A DNA stretch of 64,000 nt, taken from Allomyces macrogynus ATCC 38327. Lineage: Eukaryota; Blastocladiomycota; Blastocladiomycetes; Blastocladiales; Blastocladiaceae. Below are positions 33,195-43,205 of the stretch, piece after piece; within the stretch, counting starts at the first letter, position 1, and every line of letters begins with the position of its first letter. The stretch is taken from positions 136,500 to 200,499 of the forward strand of contig GG745350.1 in assembly GCA_000151295.1 (NCBI GenBank). Direction: 5' to 3'. The notes below the pieces were generated by a model that saw only the letters and a list, made by a program, of their open reading frames with translations, ran no database searches and had not been told where the DNA came from. The position numbers were made by a program, and so were the translations under genes.

Positions 33195-33787
33195 GGTGGT
33201 GGTTTGGCGGCGGCGCGAGTGCAGCAAGTTGGGCGCGAGCCGGGAGCGTGTGCAAACGAGCAACGTGTGGGGGCGACAGCGAGTGGGATGAGAGTGGAGA
33301 CGATGTGCGGCGACGGTGCAAAGGCGGGGCCAAGGGCGGCCAAGGGCGGCCAAGGGCGGCCAGTTCATGGCGGTGGCGCTTGGAGCGAGATGCGCACAGG
33401 CGGCGGCGCGCCCTGGGCGTGTGGCGCGTCAAGCAACCGGCGCCTAACGTCGAGAAAACTCTGATGCCTCGTGCCGAAGCGTGCCTGCGCGCTACGCCGC
33501 CAACTCGTGCTCGTTCTATCCTGACGCGACGCGTCGACCGCACCGTCGCGGATGCAGTCTTTCAGATCATCAGCAGCGTCAGAGTGCCGCTGACCACGTC
33601 CCTGGCGTCGCGCAACAGCGCGCCGGTGCGGCACGCTCCGGCCGGCCCGCCGCGCACCGCGGCCGCGCGGAAACGATCAGATCCAGCTGACCGATGGGAA
33701 AGACCACCGACGTGTTGAATCCGGTACTCTAAGATCACGCTCCTCCATCACGACGTGACGCGACGCAGCGCGACACGACAATCTCAA
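33195..33787. other. Intergenic region with 10 bp tandem repeat
   Basis: About 590 bp upstream of the SH3 membrane protein gene, holding its promoter and the 3' end of the next minus-strand gene. Apart from the decamer repeat, nothing was recognised. Confidence 0.5.
33331..33360 (+). repeat. Three perfect copies of caagggcggc
   Basis: A 10 bp unit repeated three times without change, about 140 bp upstream of the SH3 membrane protein start. It could be a promoter element array or simple slippage. Confidence 0.9.
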
Positions 33788-34618
33788 TCACGACGCGCCT
33801 TTGCCACCGTCGCTGATCCCGGCCGTCAAACCCTGCAAGTGCGCGACCGCGCCCTGAATCGACGCCAAAAACTGCACCAGCGCGTCGCGCGTCCGATCTA
33901 CCCACCCCCACCCCACCCTTCTAGTCAGTTCCCCTCCCCTGCATCTACCCCTTCCCCTCTCCGCTAACGTACCAGTCTCGGCCTCGATCCCCTTCAACTC
34001 CCGCGCGCCCTGCGCGACCGCGACTAGCTGCATCCGGTGCGTCAAATCGTGGTGGTGCATGAGCGCGTCGCACGCGTCCTGCATCTGCTCAAACAGGTCA
34101 AGCATCAACGCCTCGAGTTCCTGCTGACCCGCAGCGTGTTGGGCGACGATCGCCGTGTGTAATTCGGAAGCGTCGATCCGCGCGTGTGGCGCGCGTTGCA
34201 GGAGGTCGGCCAGGTCGAGGTCGCCGTCGGTGTCAGACGTGGGCGGGACCGGCGCGGGCGCGGATGGCGGCGGTGGAAGCGGCGGAGGTAGAACATTGGT
34301 CGTGGTGGTATCAGGCGGCATCAAAGCGCCGCCGTTGGTGATGGTCGTGTCGCCCGCGTCGGCGTGGTCGCGGTGCTGGTCGTAGTCGGCGAGTTCGTCG
34401 GCCTCGTCGAGCGTCAGAACGAGACCGGGCGACGCAGACGCGCGGTGCTGATGCGACGCGGGCGAGCCGTCGTTGGATCCGGCGGGCGCGGTGCCCTGAA
34501 GGCCCGAGGGAGGCGGCAGCGGCAGCGCCGGCGAGGAAGACGGTGGTGGGCTCGATTGCAGCATGGGCGAGAGAAAGTGGGAGAGGACGCTGGTCACGGC
34601 GTGGCCCAGCGCCGTCAT
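33788..34618 (-). CDS. Coiled-coil protein of unknown function
   Basis: Exons (reverse) 34618-33973 and 33897-33788 give 251 residues; the 75 bp intron is in frame and stop-free, so a retained form of 276 residues is also open. The start MTALGHAVTSVLSHFLSPML is chosen because upstream codons look non-coding. The N-terminal half is Ser/Pro/Asp-rich. The ordered part is a helical coiled coil: DLADLLQRAPHARIDASELH, then QQELEALMLDLFEQMQDACD and LVAVAQGARELKGIEAET, ending DALVQFLASIQGAVAHL. Size and helix layout resemble small vesicle-trafficking complex subunits (BLOC-1-like), but I see no diagnostic motif and leave it unnamed. Confidence 0.6.
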   Translation of the reverse strand: MTALGHAVTSVLSHFLSPMLQSSPPPSSSPALPLPPPSGLQGTAPAGSNDGSPASHQHRASASPGLVLTLDEADELADYDQHRDHADAGDTTITNGGALMPPDTTTTNVLPPPLPPPPSAPAPVPPTSDTDGDLDLADLLQRAPHARIDASELHTAIVAQHAAGQQELEALMLDLFEQMQDACDALMHHHDLTHRMQLVAVAQGARELKGIEAETGTLAERGRGRCRGGELTRRVGWGWVDRTRDALVQFLASIQGAVAHLQGLTAGISDGGKGAS

Positions 34619-35088
34619 GGTGCGCTGGTGGAGAGGAGAGAAAGTTGGTGGCAGGGTAAAGTCGGTGCGGCGCGCGACAGCGAACGAACGTGAGTCGACC
34701 GACAAACGAACGTGAGTCGACCGACGTCGGGCAGGTGCATCAGCGAGCGGATCAGGGCGACGCCGGGTCGAGAGCAGCGCCGGAGCCAGAACGGTGGCCA
34801 GGGTGCGGCGTGCTCGCTCATGCTCATGTCTCACTCCACCGCCGCCAACGTCGACCATCTATCTCCTCACGCATCCAGCGCCGGTGCCAGCAGCACGATG
34901 ACAGCGCATAAGGAACAAAATACCGATCCATTAGGTACACCACGAACACATCCACGACGAAACGGGGGAGGGGGAGTGGGCAGACGCAACAGCGACGACG
35001 ACGCCGGCGTCGCGAACCCGGATCGCCGAAAGCAAACGCAAAGAACCAACCACAACAAGAAAAAGCAAGCCAAACTGTCAGCACACGC
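34619..35088. other. Intergenic region with a 21 bp duplication
   Basis: About 470 bp between a coiled-coil gene and the Hsp110 gene. It includes a tandem duplication but no supported gene. Confidence 0.5.
34683..34725 (+). repeat. 21 bp direct repeat, two copies
   Basis: The sequence aacgaacgtgagtcgaccga (plus c) occurs at 34683-34703 and again at 34705-34725 with one base between. It sits about 65 bp upstream of the coiled-coil gene start and contains gtcgac palindromes, so a duplicated regulatory site is possible. Confidence 0.9.
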
Positions 35089-37556
35089 TTAGTCGACCGA
35101 CATCGGGTCCTCCTGCGCCGGCGTCGCGTCAGCCTTCTTCTCCTCGGTCTTGGCGGGCTCCTCGACCTTGGGCGCCGGCTTCGGGCGCGCGAGGATCGGC
35201 AGGCACTGCCGCTCGACCTCATCCTTCTTGGCGAGCAGCTGCGCAGACGTGATCACAAGCGGCGCGTGCTTGGCCGCGGCCTGCTGCATGGCCAGCTTCT
35301 CATCGGCCCAAGTGCGCGCCGCAGCAATCTTATCCTTGACGACCTGCAGGTCGCCCTCGAGCCAGGCGTTGTCCGGGTTGTCGGCACGCACCTGCAGCGT
35401 CGCGAGCGCGTTACGCAGGACCGTGGCGGCCCGCGGCCGCTCATCGGCCTCGCGCGTCTTATCGTGCGCGGGCTGGCCAATCGCCTTGAGCGCGGCCAGC
35501 TTCTCGACGTAGACCGACTTGGTCGCGTCCTCGCCCTCGTCCGAGTAGAGCCAGTCCTCGGCGGCGTTGACCAGGTCGGTCAGCTTGGCCTTGTCGGCCT
35601 CGGTCAGGTAGTCGGCCCAGGTCGTGTCCTTCTTGTCGCGCGCCTCGTAAATGTACTCTTCCAGCGCGTTCTTTGCGACTTCCGTGTCGTTGACGAGACG
35701 GTCGGCCGCGGCCATCTGGCCCTCCTCTTCGCGCAGCTTGAGCAGCGCGTCGCGCGAGAGACCGGCCTCGGTCGAGAGCACGTTCAGCTCCACCTTCTTG
35801 TGCTTCTTCTTGGGCGGCTCGTCGGCGGCGGGCGGCGGGGTCGCCGGTGCTGCAGAACCGTCAGCGGGCGCGGCAGCGCCCTCGGCGGGAACCTCGGGCT
35901 CCGGCTCAGGCGTGTTGTCCTCGACAAGCGCGTAGGCGGCCTCGACCTGGACCATATGGTTCGGGTTCATGCGCACGCGCACCTTGACGGTGGTCGGCTC
36001 GTCCGGGTTGGTCTCGGGCGCGCCGACCGGAATGTTCTTGACGGCGTACCGGCCGAGCCACGTGGGCACGTGGCAGACGGGCGCGGTCGCGGCCGCATCG
36101 AGGTGCGCCTCGAAATCAAACGGCTGAGCAGCCGGGCGGTAGAAGGTGAGCACCTTGGTTGCCGGCACGGTCGACCCGCGCTCAAAGACCGTCAGTTCCT
36201 TGGGCAACTCCTCGCCGTTGGCCGCGGGCTGCGTCCACGTCACCTTGACGTTGGACCCGGCCACGTCCTTGATATCAAAGTCGCGCACGCGGAACGCCGG
36301 CGAGATGATCGCGCACATAAGCGCGCACCCACGCGCGACGGCCTCGTCCTGGTTGATCGTGAACGAGAGCAGGTCGCGGCCAAAGTAACCGGTGATGGCA
36401 TTACGCACGCCGGGGACGCGCGTGGTTCCGCCAACCGTTTCGACGCAGAAGACCTCGTCCTTGGTCCACCCGGCCTTGGTGAGCACTTCCTCAATCAGCG
36501 GCGCAATCTTGGCCATGAACGGGGCCGAGTACTGCTCAAACTCTTCGCGCGTGATCATCGATGACACGTCGCGGTCGTCGTGCAAGGCCTCAATGTTGAG
36601 CGGCGCCTGCGAGTTGGCCGAAAGCACCTTCTTGAGCTTCTCGATCGCGGCACGCAGGCGGAACAGCGGCTTCGGGAACTGCGAGACATCAAACTTGTAC
36701 TTGCCCTTGAACTCGGTCACGAAATGGTCAACGAGCAGCTGGTCGAGGTCGCGGCCGCCAAGGAAGGCGTCGAACGCCGTGGCCTTGACGTGCAGCTTAC
36801 CCTTGACAAACGCAACGGCGGCGACCGACGTTGACGAGTGGCCAACATCCACAAACACGACCTTGCGCGGCTCCGACTCGGGCAAGTCCGTCTTGGTGAT
36901 CCCGTAGGCCAGCGCGGCGGCCGTCGTATCATTAATAATACGCAGCGGGTTGAGCCCAGCAATCTCGCACGCCTCGGCCACGGCCTTGCGCTGTTCGGGC
37001 ACAAACCAGCCGGGGACCGAGACGACCACGTCGGCAACGGGCGCGCCCGTTTCGCGCTCGGTCGTTGACTTGAGCTTGCCGAGGTACATGGCGGCGAGCT
37101 GCGTCGCCGAAAACACGCGCTCCTCGCCAAGGTAGTTGACGCGCGCGCCAATCTCGCCCGAGGGACTGCCCGAGGGGACCAAAGTGCACGACAGGTAAGC
37201 GCGCTCCTTGTCGAGCGTCGCGTCCGACGCGGGGCGACCCACCAGGCGCTTCAACGACGAGACGGTGTTCTTCAGGTTCGACACCTGCACGGATGCGGCG
37301 GCCTCCCCGAGAAGACGCGACTTTTGGCCGAACCCGACGAGCGAGCTAGAAGAATTGGAAATGCGGGCAGGGGTGGCGTCAGCACGTGCGTCTGTAGGGC
37401 GACGGGACATGCACGCACGCATCGCGCGGTGCGGTGGAGGAGAACGTACGGCGTGAAGCGGTTCGAGACTTCATTGCAGATAATGTCGATGCCGCGGTTG
37501 CGCGCCACGGCAATGCACGACTGCAGGTTGCCAAAGTCGATGCCAACAACAGACAT
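35089..37556 (-). CDS. SSE1: Hsp110/SSE1-type chaperone (Hsp70 superfamily)
   Basis: Hsp110 proteins are nucleotide exchange factors for cytosolic Hsp70 and hold unfolded proteins. Exons (reverse) 37556-37450 and 37345-35089 give 787 residues. The N-terminus MSVVGIDFGNLQSCIAVARN has the Hsp110-type phosphate loop (GNLQS rather than the GTTYS of Hsp70). Further ATPase landmarks: VVVSVPGWFVPEQRKAVAEA, INDTTAAALAYGI, VVFVDVGHSSTSVAAVAF and VETVGGTTRVPGVRNAI. The substrate-binding domain carries a long acidic Pro/Ala insertion (EPEPEVPAEGAAAP) typical of the subfamily. The C-terminus is Lys/Glu-rich and ends MSVD, without the EEVD motif of Hsp70, as expected. Intron 1 interrupts the ATPase domain early. 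Confidence 0.95.
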
Positions 37557-38270
37557 GGTGGAGGCGGTTTGAGGAAGGGGGGGGGGGGGGGGAGTGGAGA
37601 CGACACGCGCGCGAGGAATGCGGGTGCTTGTGGTGGGGGTTGGCCGCGCTCTTGTAATTAACGACGACGACGACGACGACGACAATGACCCGGACTCGAC
37701 GCCGTGGTGCAGACTTGGCGGTGGATTTGCTTTGGCGCGCCGAACCAACACTGATCGCCACCGAAGCCAGGGTGCGCGTGGGCCGCGTGCATGCACGTGA
37801 CAAGTTGCCTTGCCTGCGTTCGTTCGTGTTCGCCACGTTTCGAACGTGGTGATCTCTGTCGCTCTATTGGCTCCCCAAAAAGCAATCTTTCCGAAATAAA
37901 TCAAATGCGCGCGAGTGTGTTCTTGCCTCCACAACATGTTCACACTGAGGGCGGTGGTGATGGCAGCGCCGGCGGGTACGAGGGCAGCAGATCTGGTTTC
38001 AGCGTGGCAGATTCAGCAGGGGGAAGAGGGTCACCATTTGGCCCTTCGCCAGCGGTCCGCAGAGGGTGGAGAAAATGTGCGCGAGCGCGGCCGGTGCAAA
38101 GCGCGTGCAAGGCAGCGAGTCGAACTCGGCCACCTTGGGCAAGAGGAGCATCAGCTGCCGGATCAGGATGACGACTATTTGATCACAGTTCACGTGTCTC
38201 ACTCCACCACCACAAACCAACAAACGGCAACACCCACGAGCGAGTCAAAGCAAAACCACGCCATCTTGAT
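37557..38270. other. Intergenic region with poly-G and GAC repeats
   Basis: About 710 bp upstream of the Hsp110 gene. A 16-base G run (37577-37592) lies 20 bp upstream of the start codon and a GAC repeat (about 37661-37683) another 70 bp up. A candidate heat-shock element was looked for (gaaNNttc arrays) but none is clear. No gene is supported. Confidence 0.5.
37577..37592 (+). repeat. 16-base G homopolymer in the SSE1-like leader
   Basis: The run lies in the presumed 5' UTR (as C on the coding strand), just upstream of the ATG. It may affect sequencing accuracy and possibly leader structure. Confidence 0.9.
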
Positions 38271-39092
38271 TCACAGCACGCCGCGCGCACGAAACACATG
38301 CAAAAAGCACGCGACCGCATCATCCAAGACCGGACTCGTCTCGACCGTGCCGCCGCCATCATCCCCCGCGACCGCCGGTACGACCACGCGGTCGACCAAG
38401 TCGCGCACAACCGCGTCGCCGACATTTGGCACACGGCCCGCAACGTACACGACCGTGGCCACGGGCGCCGAGGCCACATACAACTGTCCGACCGACACGG
38501 CAAAGTCGCGTAAATCCAACACGATCCCATCAATCCGCGCGACTTGTCGTGGAGTCCACAAGTTCTTGAGCCGCGTGACGAGCGCAAGCGCGTGCCGCGG
38601 CGCCGTAATTCGCGCGCCCGATGGTTCGATGGCGACAGCGTCCCACCGCGACCCGCTGCTCGTCGCGTGCTGGAAGACGTAGAGCCGTTGCGCAGAGACG
38701 TGCTGTGGCGTGGACCGGAAGACGTGCACGTCGAGCTGCAGCTTGGTCGTGTGCGCGCCACCTGCGGGGGTGCCGCCGCCGCGCAGGGCTTGCACGAGTC
38801 GGTCGGCGCGCGATGGGTCGGTGGTGGGGACGAGAACGACGCAGTGTGGCAGGCCGGTGTCGCTTGCGGGGCGTGTGCTTGGCGGCGCGGATGGGGCGGG
38901 GGATGCTGATCCTGGTGCAGGTGCAGATGGTCCGGCGGGATTGCCGGTTGTGGATGGAGATGGGCCAGCGAGCGCGGGTTTCGCGGTGGACATGGAAGCG
39001 GCGAGCGCGGCGGGGACGCCGCCTCTTGCTGCTGCTGCCGCTGCCGCAGCGGTGGGGTCGATCATGGTCGCGTCGGTGCTGGTGCTGATCAT
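38271..39092 (-). CDS. MED20: Mediator complex subunit 20
   Basis: MED20 (Srb2, TBP-related) is a Mediator head subunit that pairs with MED18. A single exon gives 273 residues; the start MISTSTDATM is chosen over an upstream in-frame Met at 39185. A low-complexity Ala/Pro arm of about 75 residues precedes the fold. Family segments: LPHCVVLVPTTDPSRADRLV, KLQLDVHVFRSTP, RLYVFQHATSSGSRWDAVAI and ARIDGIVLDLRDFAVSVGQL, matching the pattern where MED20 proteins have a strand, an FxVKVG-type segment and a following strand (ATVVYVAGRVPN). The match is by pattern, so moderate confidence. It diverges from the Sel1-repeat gene across a 372 bp spacer. Confidence 0.72.
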   Translation of the reverse strand: MISTSTDATMIDPTAAAAAAAARGGVPAALAASMSTAKPALAGPSPSTTGNPAGPSAPAPGSASPAPSAPPSTRPASDTGLPHCVVLVPTTDPSRADRLVQALRGGGTPAGGAHTTKLQLDVHVFRSTPQHVSAQRLYVFQHATSSGSRWDAVAIEPSGARITAPRHALALVTRLKNLWTPRQVARIDGIVLDLRDFAVSVGQLYVASAPVATVVYVAGRVPNVGDAVVRDLVDRVVVPAVAGDDGGGTVETSPVLDDAVACFLHVFRARGVL

Positions 39093-39465
39093 GGCGACAA
39101 CGAAGCGACGACGACAAGAGCAACGAGGCAAGGAGCCACACCGTCTCCGCGTCACGGGCACGTGTGTATCGCACCATGACACCATGAGAGTGCGAGACGT
39201 TTAGCGCCGCCGCGCCGAATGCTCGTCCTCGCTGGCCCCGCTGAACGCCCGCTCGGGCCTCCGTCGTCGGCCCCGCTCGTCGCCATATTTGGCCTCATTC
39301 TCGCTGCAAAACCCCTCGCCAGCTCTTCTTTTCTCGACGCGTGCCCCGCCTGCGATCCAACCACCGCCAACCTCAACCCTGCCCTGCATCTTGCGCCCCC
39401 GCGCGCGCACGCGCGCGCCTGCCCTCGGCCTCGCCGCTCCTCGACTTGCTCATCAAAGATCGGAC
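39093..39465. promoter_or_regulatory. Compact bidirectional promoter region
   Basis: Only 373 bp separate the start codons of MED20 (-) and the Sel1-repeat gene (+), so both promoters must lie here. A short alternating run gcgcgcgcacgcgcgcgc at about 39401-39418 is present. No TATA box is seen. Confidence 0.5.
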
Positions 39466-41015
39466 ATGGCCGACAATCTGCCACCATCGCCGGCGCCCGG
39501 CACCGGTCCACGCGCCACCACCGCGAGTGCGTCCGTGCCCGCGCCCTCGACGCTCGGCGCGTGCCCGTCGATCGACTCGGTCGTCAACAACTACTTCCAG
39601 ACCGCGCGGCCCTCGGTCGCCGCCGATCCCAACCCAACTTTACCGCCGCCCGTGCACGTCGTGCGCCATGATTCGGGCGGCACGTCGTCCGCCGCGGCCG
39701 CAGCTAGTGTCCCGCGGCACCCGACACTCCCATCGGCCGGCCCCGATCGCTCCTTTCCGACGTCCCCAATGCGCGCCGGGACTCTACCTCCACGCCCGGT
39801 TTTGCCGCTACGTGCTGACTCGACCGGTGGCAAGTCGGTCGTCGTGAGCGCGATTCCGCGCGCGATGACAGCCGCCGCGGGGACGGCGCCGCGCGCAATG
39901 CCGCGCACGGGGCACGATACGGCGAGCCGTTCCGACCAGACCACCGGTGTCGAAGAACGTCTCTGGCCAACTCCAGCTTCCGTCGTCCCCGCTCTCCTCG
40001 TCCGCGCTCGCCGCCGCGCCGCACGACTCGACCAGCCCCGCCGCCTCTGCGCCTGCGCCGGAACGGGACCATCTCGCGCCCCGCGCCGGACCTGAGCGCG
40101 CTGCTGTGCAACATGACGCTGCACCGGTCTGTGGCGCGCACGGGTACCGGCGCGAGGTCCGTCGGGACGATGCAATCGACGCGGTCGCACGCGCCGCCGC
40201 CCGAGGACCCGGCGCAAGTCGAGGCCGATGCGTGTATTCATCGCGGCATCCAGTTGCATGAACACATGCAGTTGGCGGAAAGCACCGCGCAGTTTCAGCG
40301 TGCGGCCGAGTTGGGGTCGCCGCTGGGCGCGTTCTTGTATGGGATGGCGTTACGCAGGTACCTACGTTCTCATCGCATCGGATCAGAGCAAGCGCTGACG
40401 CTGCGTGCACGGTTTGGTAGTGGGTGGGGTGTCCCCGTCGATGAAGACACGTCCTTCATACACCTCTCACGCGCAGCCGACTTAGCGATGCGGCACGCCG
40501 TCAATTCGGCCACCCCAATGGCGCTCGCTGCGCGGGAACTGACCATGGCCATCTACGAGTTGGGCCAATCCTTCCGGCACGGGTGGGGCACGCCCAAGTC
40601 GCAACGCACCGCGCTCTTCTACTTCCAAATCGCAGCGAATCTCGGGGACCCGGACGCGCAGATTGATTTGGCGACGTACCACTTGGCCGGGGATGGCGTG
40701 CGCCCGGATAAGGTCTTGGCCGCGCGGTACTTTCGCATGGCGGCCAACCAAGGCGTCGATTTGCCGAGTAATGCCTGGATCTGGAAAGACAAGTATGACG
40801 GGTGTGGGATTACCAAGGGCGGGGAGTGGCGCGCGCCCGCGGCCGAGGTTAGCACGATTGATCGGCCCGTGGCCGTGACGAGTACGTCCGCGAGTGGACG
40901 CACGTCAAGGCGGTCTTCGGTCACGTCCCGTTCGTCGCTGATTGGGGGGAAGTCGAGGTCCCGGTCGTCGATGACGGGGACGGGCGCGGGGGCGGGGATG
41001 CGTGAGGGGGAGTAG
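39466..41015 (+). CDS. Sel1-like repeat protein (fungal DSF2/Chs4-related type)
   Basis: Sel1 repeats are helical pairs used as scaffolds, for example in chitin-synthase activation and signalling. The 3' half is clear: IQLHEHMQLAESTAQFQRAA, FLYGMALR, then across a 63 bp intron (40358-40420) SGWGVPVDEDTSFIHLSRAA, ELGQSFRHGWGTPKSQRTAL, YFQIAANLGDPDAQIDLATY and GVDLPSNAWIWKDKYD, a fungal signature. The Ser/Arg-rich tail ends near MREGE. The 5' half starts at 39466 (MADNLPPSPAP) and is low complexity. Between about 39700 and 40110 three frames compete and I could not settle the splicing; one or two more introns, or indel errors, are needed. Confidence 0.7.
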
Positions 41016-41274
41016 GTGCGGGCGGACCGGACTGCGGACTCGGACGAATGGGTGCGAGGGCCGCGTGGAGAAGGGGTGGAGGAAGAAATAGATGATGCCG
41101 AGGGTGTGAACCATGCACTAAAAGCGATATTTATGGACTAGATGGTTGCAGGCCGTGAGGTGGGTGGGATGTGCTTTCTGGGTCTTTGGACGAGCTGCGC
41201 GTCACGTTCAACTTTGGCCGAACAATTGGTCTTGCTGGTCACAACAAGAATCAAATCCATTTTTTGTCGTCCAC

Positions 41275-41296
41275 GCACATCAAGTCCACCCAGTGG
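41275..41296 (+). repeat. Dispersed island motif, copy A
   Basis: Sequence catcaagtccacccagtgg (within 41275-41296), shared exactly through catcaagtccacccagtg with copy C at 42278-42310. The complement reads SHWVDLMCVDDK. Confidence 0.6.
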
Positions 41297-41597
41297 CTTC
41301 TCTCCTGGCCGCATGCTGTGCCAATCTTGTGCCCGCCCTCGTGAAGTACAGGCTAAGGTGAAAGTATGCCGCACATAAACTGGAGGTACTACGATCACCG
41401 ATCTACGTCCGGTCCCATACCAGTTGTGGCAGAGCCAGAGCGCATGTCGTGCTTGGCGCACTCATGGGTATGTATCTGTCATGTTGCATGTGTAGTTGAT
41501 CACACCAGTTGCAGGTTGAGGTGATGACTCTTGCACGCTCAACATGTCAATAATCGGCACTGCCCTGTGGTCCAAACAAATAATTGTCCTCTAACTT

Positions 41598-41621
41598 CTT
41601 GCCATTGATGCGCAAGTCCAC
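41598..41621 (+). repeat. Dispersed island motif, copy B
   Basis: Sequence cttgccattgatgcgcaagt then ccac, close to cttgccatcaatgtgcatca then agtccac of copy C. The complement reads PVDLRINGKK. Confidence 0.5.
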
Positions 41622-42277
41622 TGGGTGGTGTGTTTCCTGCTGCCAGTTAGTTTCTTGCTCACAAATTTGGCTTGTCATGTTGTACTCCCTTTTACACCCC
41701 TGCTTGTTGTCATTCTTGAGGCAGCACGTTCTCAGAGAAATAAATATGTTTCAGAAAGCGGGTTTTCCACCCTGTGTGGAGCTCTCCGTCCGCTGTCGTG
41801 GCCCCCTGACCCTGAGCAGTAGGGGAGTCAACATGACAGACCAGGAGGGGTTGGTGACGAGGGCTTGACGCTGCCTGCTGCGAGCGAGTGGCGTGCTATC
41901 AAATGGCGATCTAAGCAAGCGATGAAGAACGGCCATGCGGGCCTGAGCCGGATGAGGGGACGCGGTGCCAGGGATTGCAGGTGACGTGTGCATGCAGCCA
42001 CAAGCTTGCAATTGCTAAGTCTTCTGACAGTGAGTGAGCCGCGTGGAATGGGAAAGCGCAAACACTGCTGTGAATCGTGTCGGGGAACGTCTGTGCACCT
42101 TCTCCACCCGGTTTGACCGCTAAGTTCTCGCGAACAGGACATTATTGGAGCGAGAATTTGCTGGTGCCAGAAGTGAAGGTCTTTGACATGGCCAGGAGCT
42201 CCTCAGGATAAAATACAATAGTTTACTTCGCAAAAACCATCTCGATGTGCATCGAAAACCAAATCGCGCAATCTACT

Positions 42278-42310
42278 CTTGCCATCAATGTGCATCAAGT
42301 CCACCCAGTG
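42278..42310 (+). repeat. Dispersed island motif, copy C
   Basis: The fullest copy of the motif, combining the left half shared with copy B (cttgccat) and the right half shared with copy A (catcaagtccacccagtg). The complement reads HWVDLMHIDGK. Confidence 0.6.
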
Positions 42311-43205
42311 ATTTCCATCCCATCCTCCATGCCCCCCTGACATGGCTGACCAGTCAAGTATGGGCAAGGCTATATTCTCAGTGAGGGGCTTGCCAGCAAA
42401 CCCCATGAGCGCGACTGAGGTTGGCGGCACATCCAGAGTAGCCGTCCCGGTCGCGCGAATCACAGAATCGGTGGCGACAGGTGCTGGCAGCAGTAGAGGC
42501 TCAGTCATGACAACTGAGTTGGTGATGATGAGCATGGAGGCTGCTGCAGGGTCAGTCATGCCCACGAGTTCCAGCGCGCTTGTGGGCTCGTCGTTCTCCA
42601 CCGGGTTGTGCAAGGGCGGCGCGGCAGGAACGTCGGCGTTGGTGCACGCATAGTCGGACTTGAAGATGCTGCTGTGGGAGTTGTTGTCAGGTCTGGTGGT
42701 ATGTGCAATCAACCTGGTCCAAGGTCATTGCCTGCGCACCAAAACAGTCCACAGCATTCGTCGGGCGGCGGTTCACACAAATGAATGAGGAAATTATGTA
42801 TTTGTTGTATCGAATCATGATGTCTTTGTGCACTTGCCTCATAGGACCATTGCTGGCCTCACAACCCCTAGTGTTGAAGGACAGAACCGGGGACGGAGGT
42901 GCCTTGATGGTTCGCAAAAATGAATGGTAGGATTTTGGGCATTCTCGGTTCTTTTACAGCAGGTTGCATGCCAACGTCGCAGACCGCATCCGGTAGACGG
43001 GGCACAGCGGGGGTTCGAACCGGGGGCCACAAATGGCGAGGTGCGAGACGAGCCGCGAGACAGCCCACGTGCCTTACAACCAGTTTGGGTTTTGCTGTTC
43101 AGCAGCTCGCTGATCACGTCCCGCCCCGACCAGCAAGAAAACGTTGGTCAGCTCGAATCCTGGCCAACCTCTTCACCAACCGACACCTCAACCTGCTGCA
43201 CGACC

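Larger units (their letters stand above)
41016..43205. other. AT-richer gene-free island with dispersed motif copies
   Basis: A 2.2 kb stretch with many short broken frames and lower GC than the flanking genes. It contains three copies of one short motif (41275-41296, 41598-41621, 42278-42310). The longest frame, on the minus strand at 42203-42712, encodes 169 residues including the motif-derived segment NHWVDLMHIDGKSRLRDLVF; I do not recognise it as any transposon protein. Most likely decayed repeats. Confidence 0.5.

Noticed and set aside
35266..36564. 432-codon plus-strand open frame opposite the Hsp110 gene
   Set aside because: Antisense shadow of an unambiguous chaperone.
16760..39092. 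HDAC, ERT1-like, MED17 and MED20 as a functional transcription cluster
   Set aside because: Unrelated genes lie between them and they do not share promoters; proximity alone is weak evidence.
43012..43021. Palindrome ggttcgaacc, matching a tRNA T-loop or Pol III B-box
   Set aside because: No matching acceptor, D or anticodon arms could be folded on either strand, and the T-stem does not pair, so not called a tRNA.
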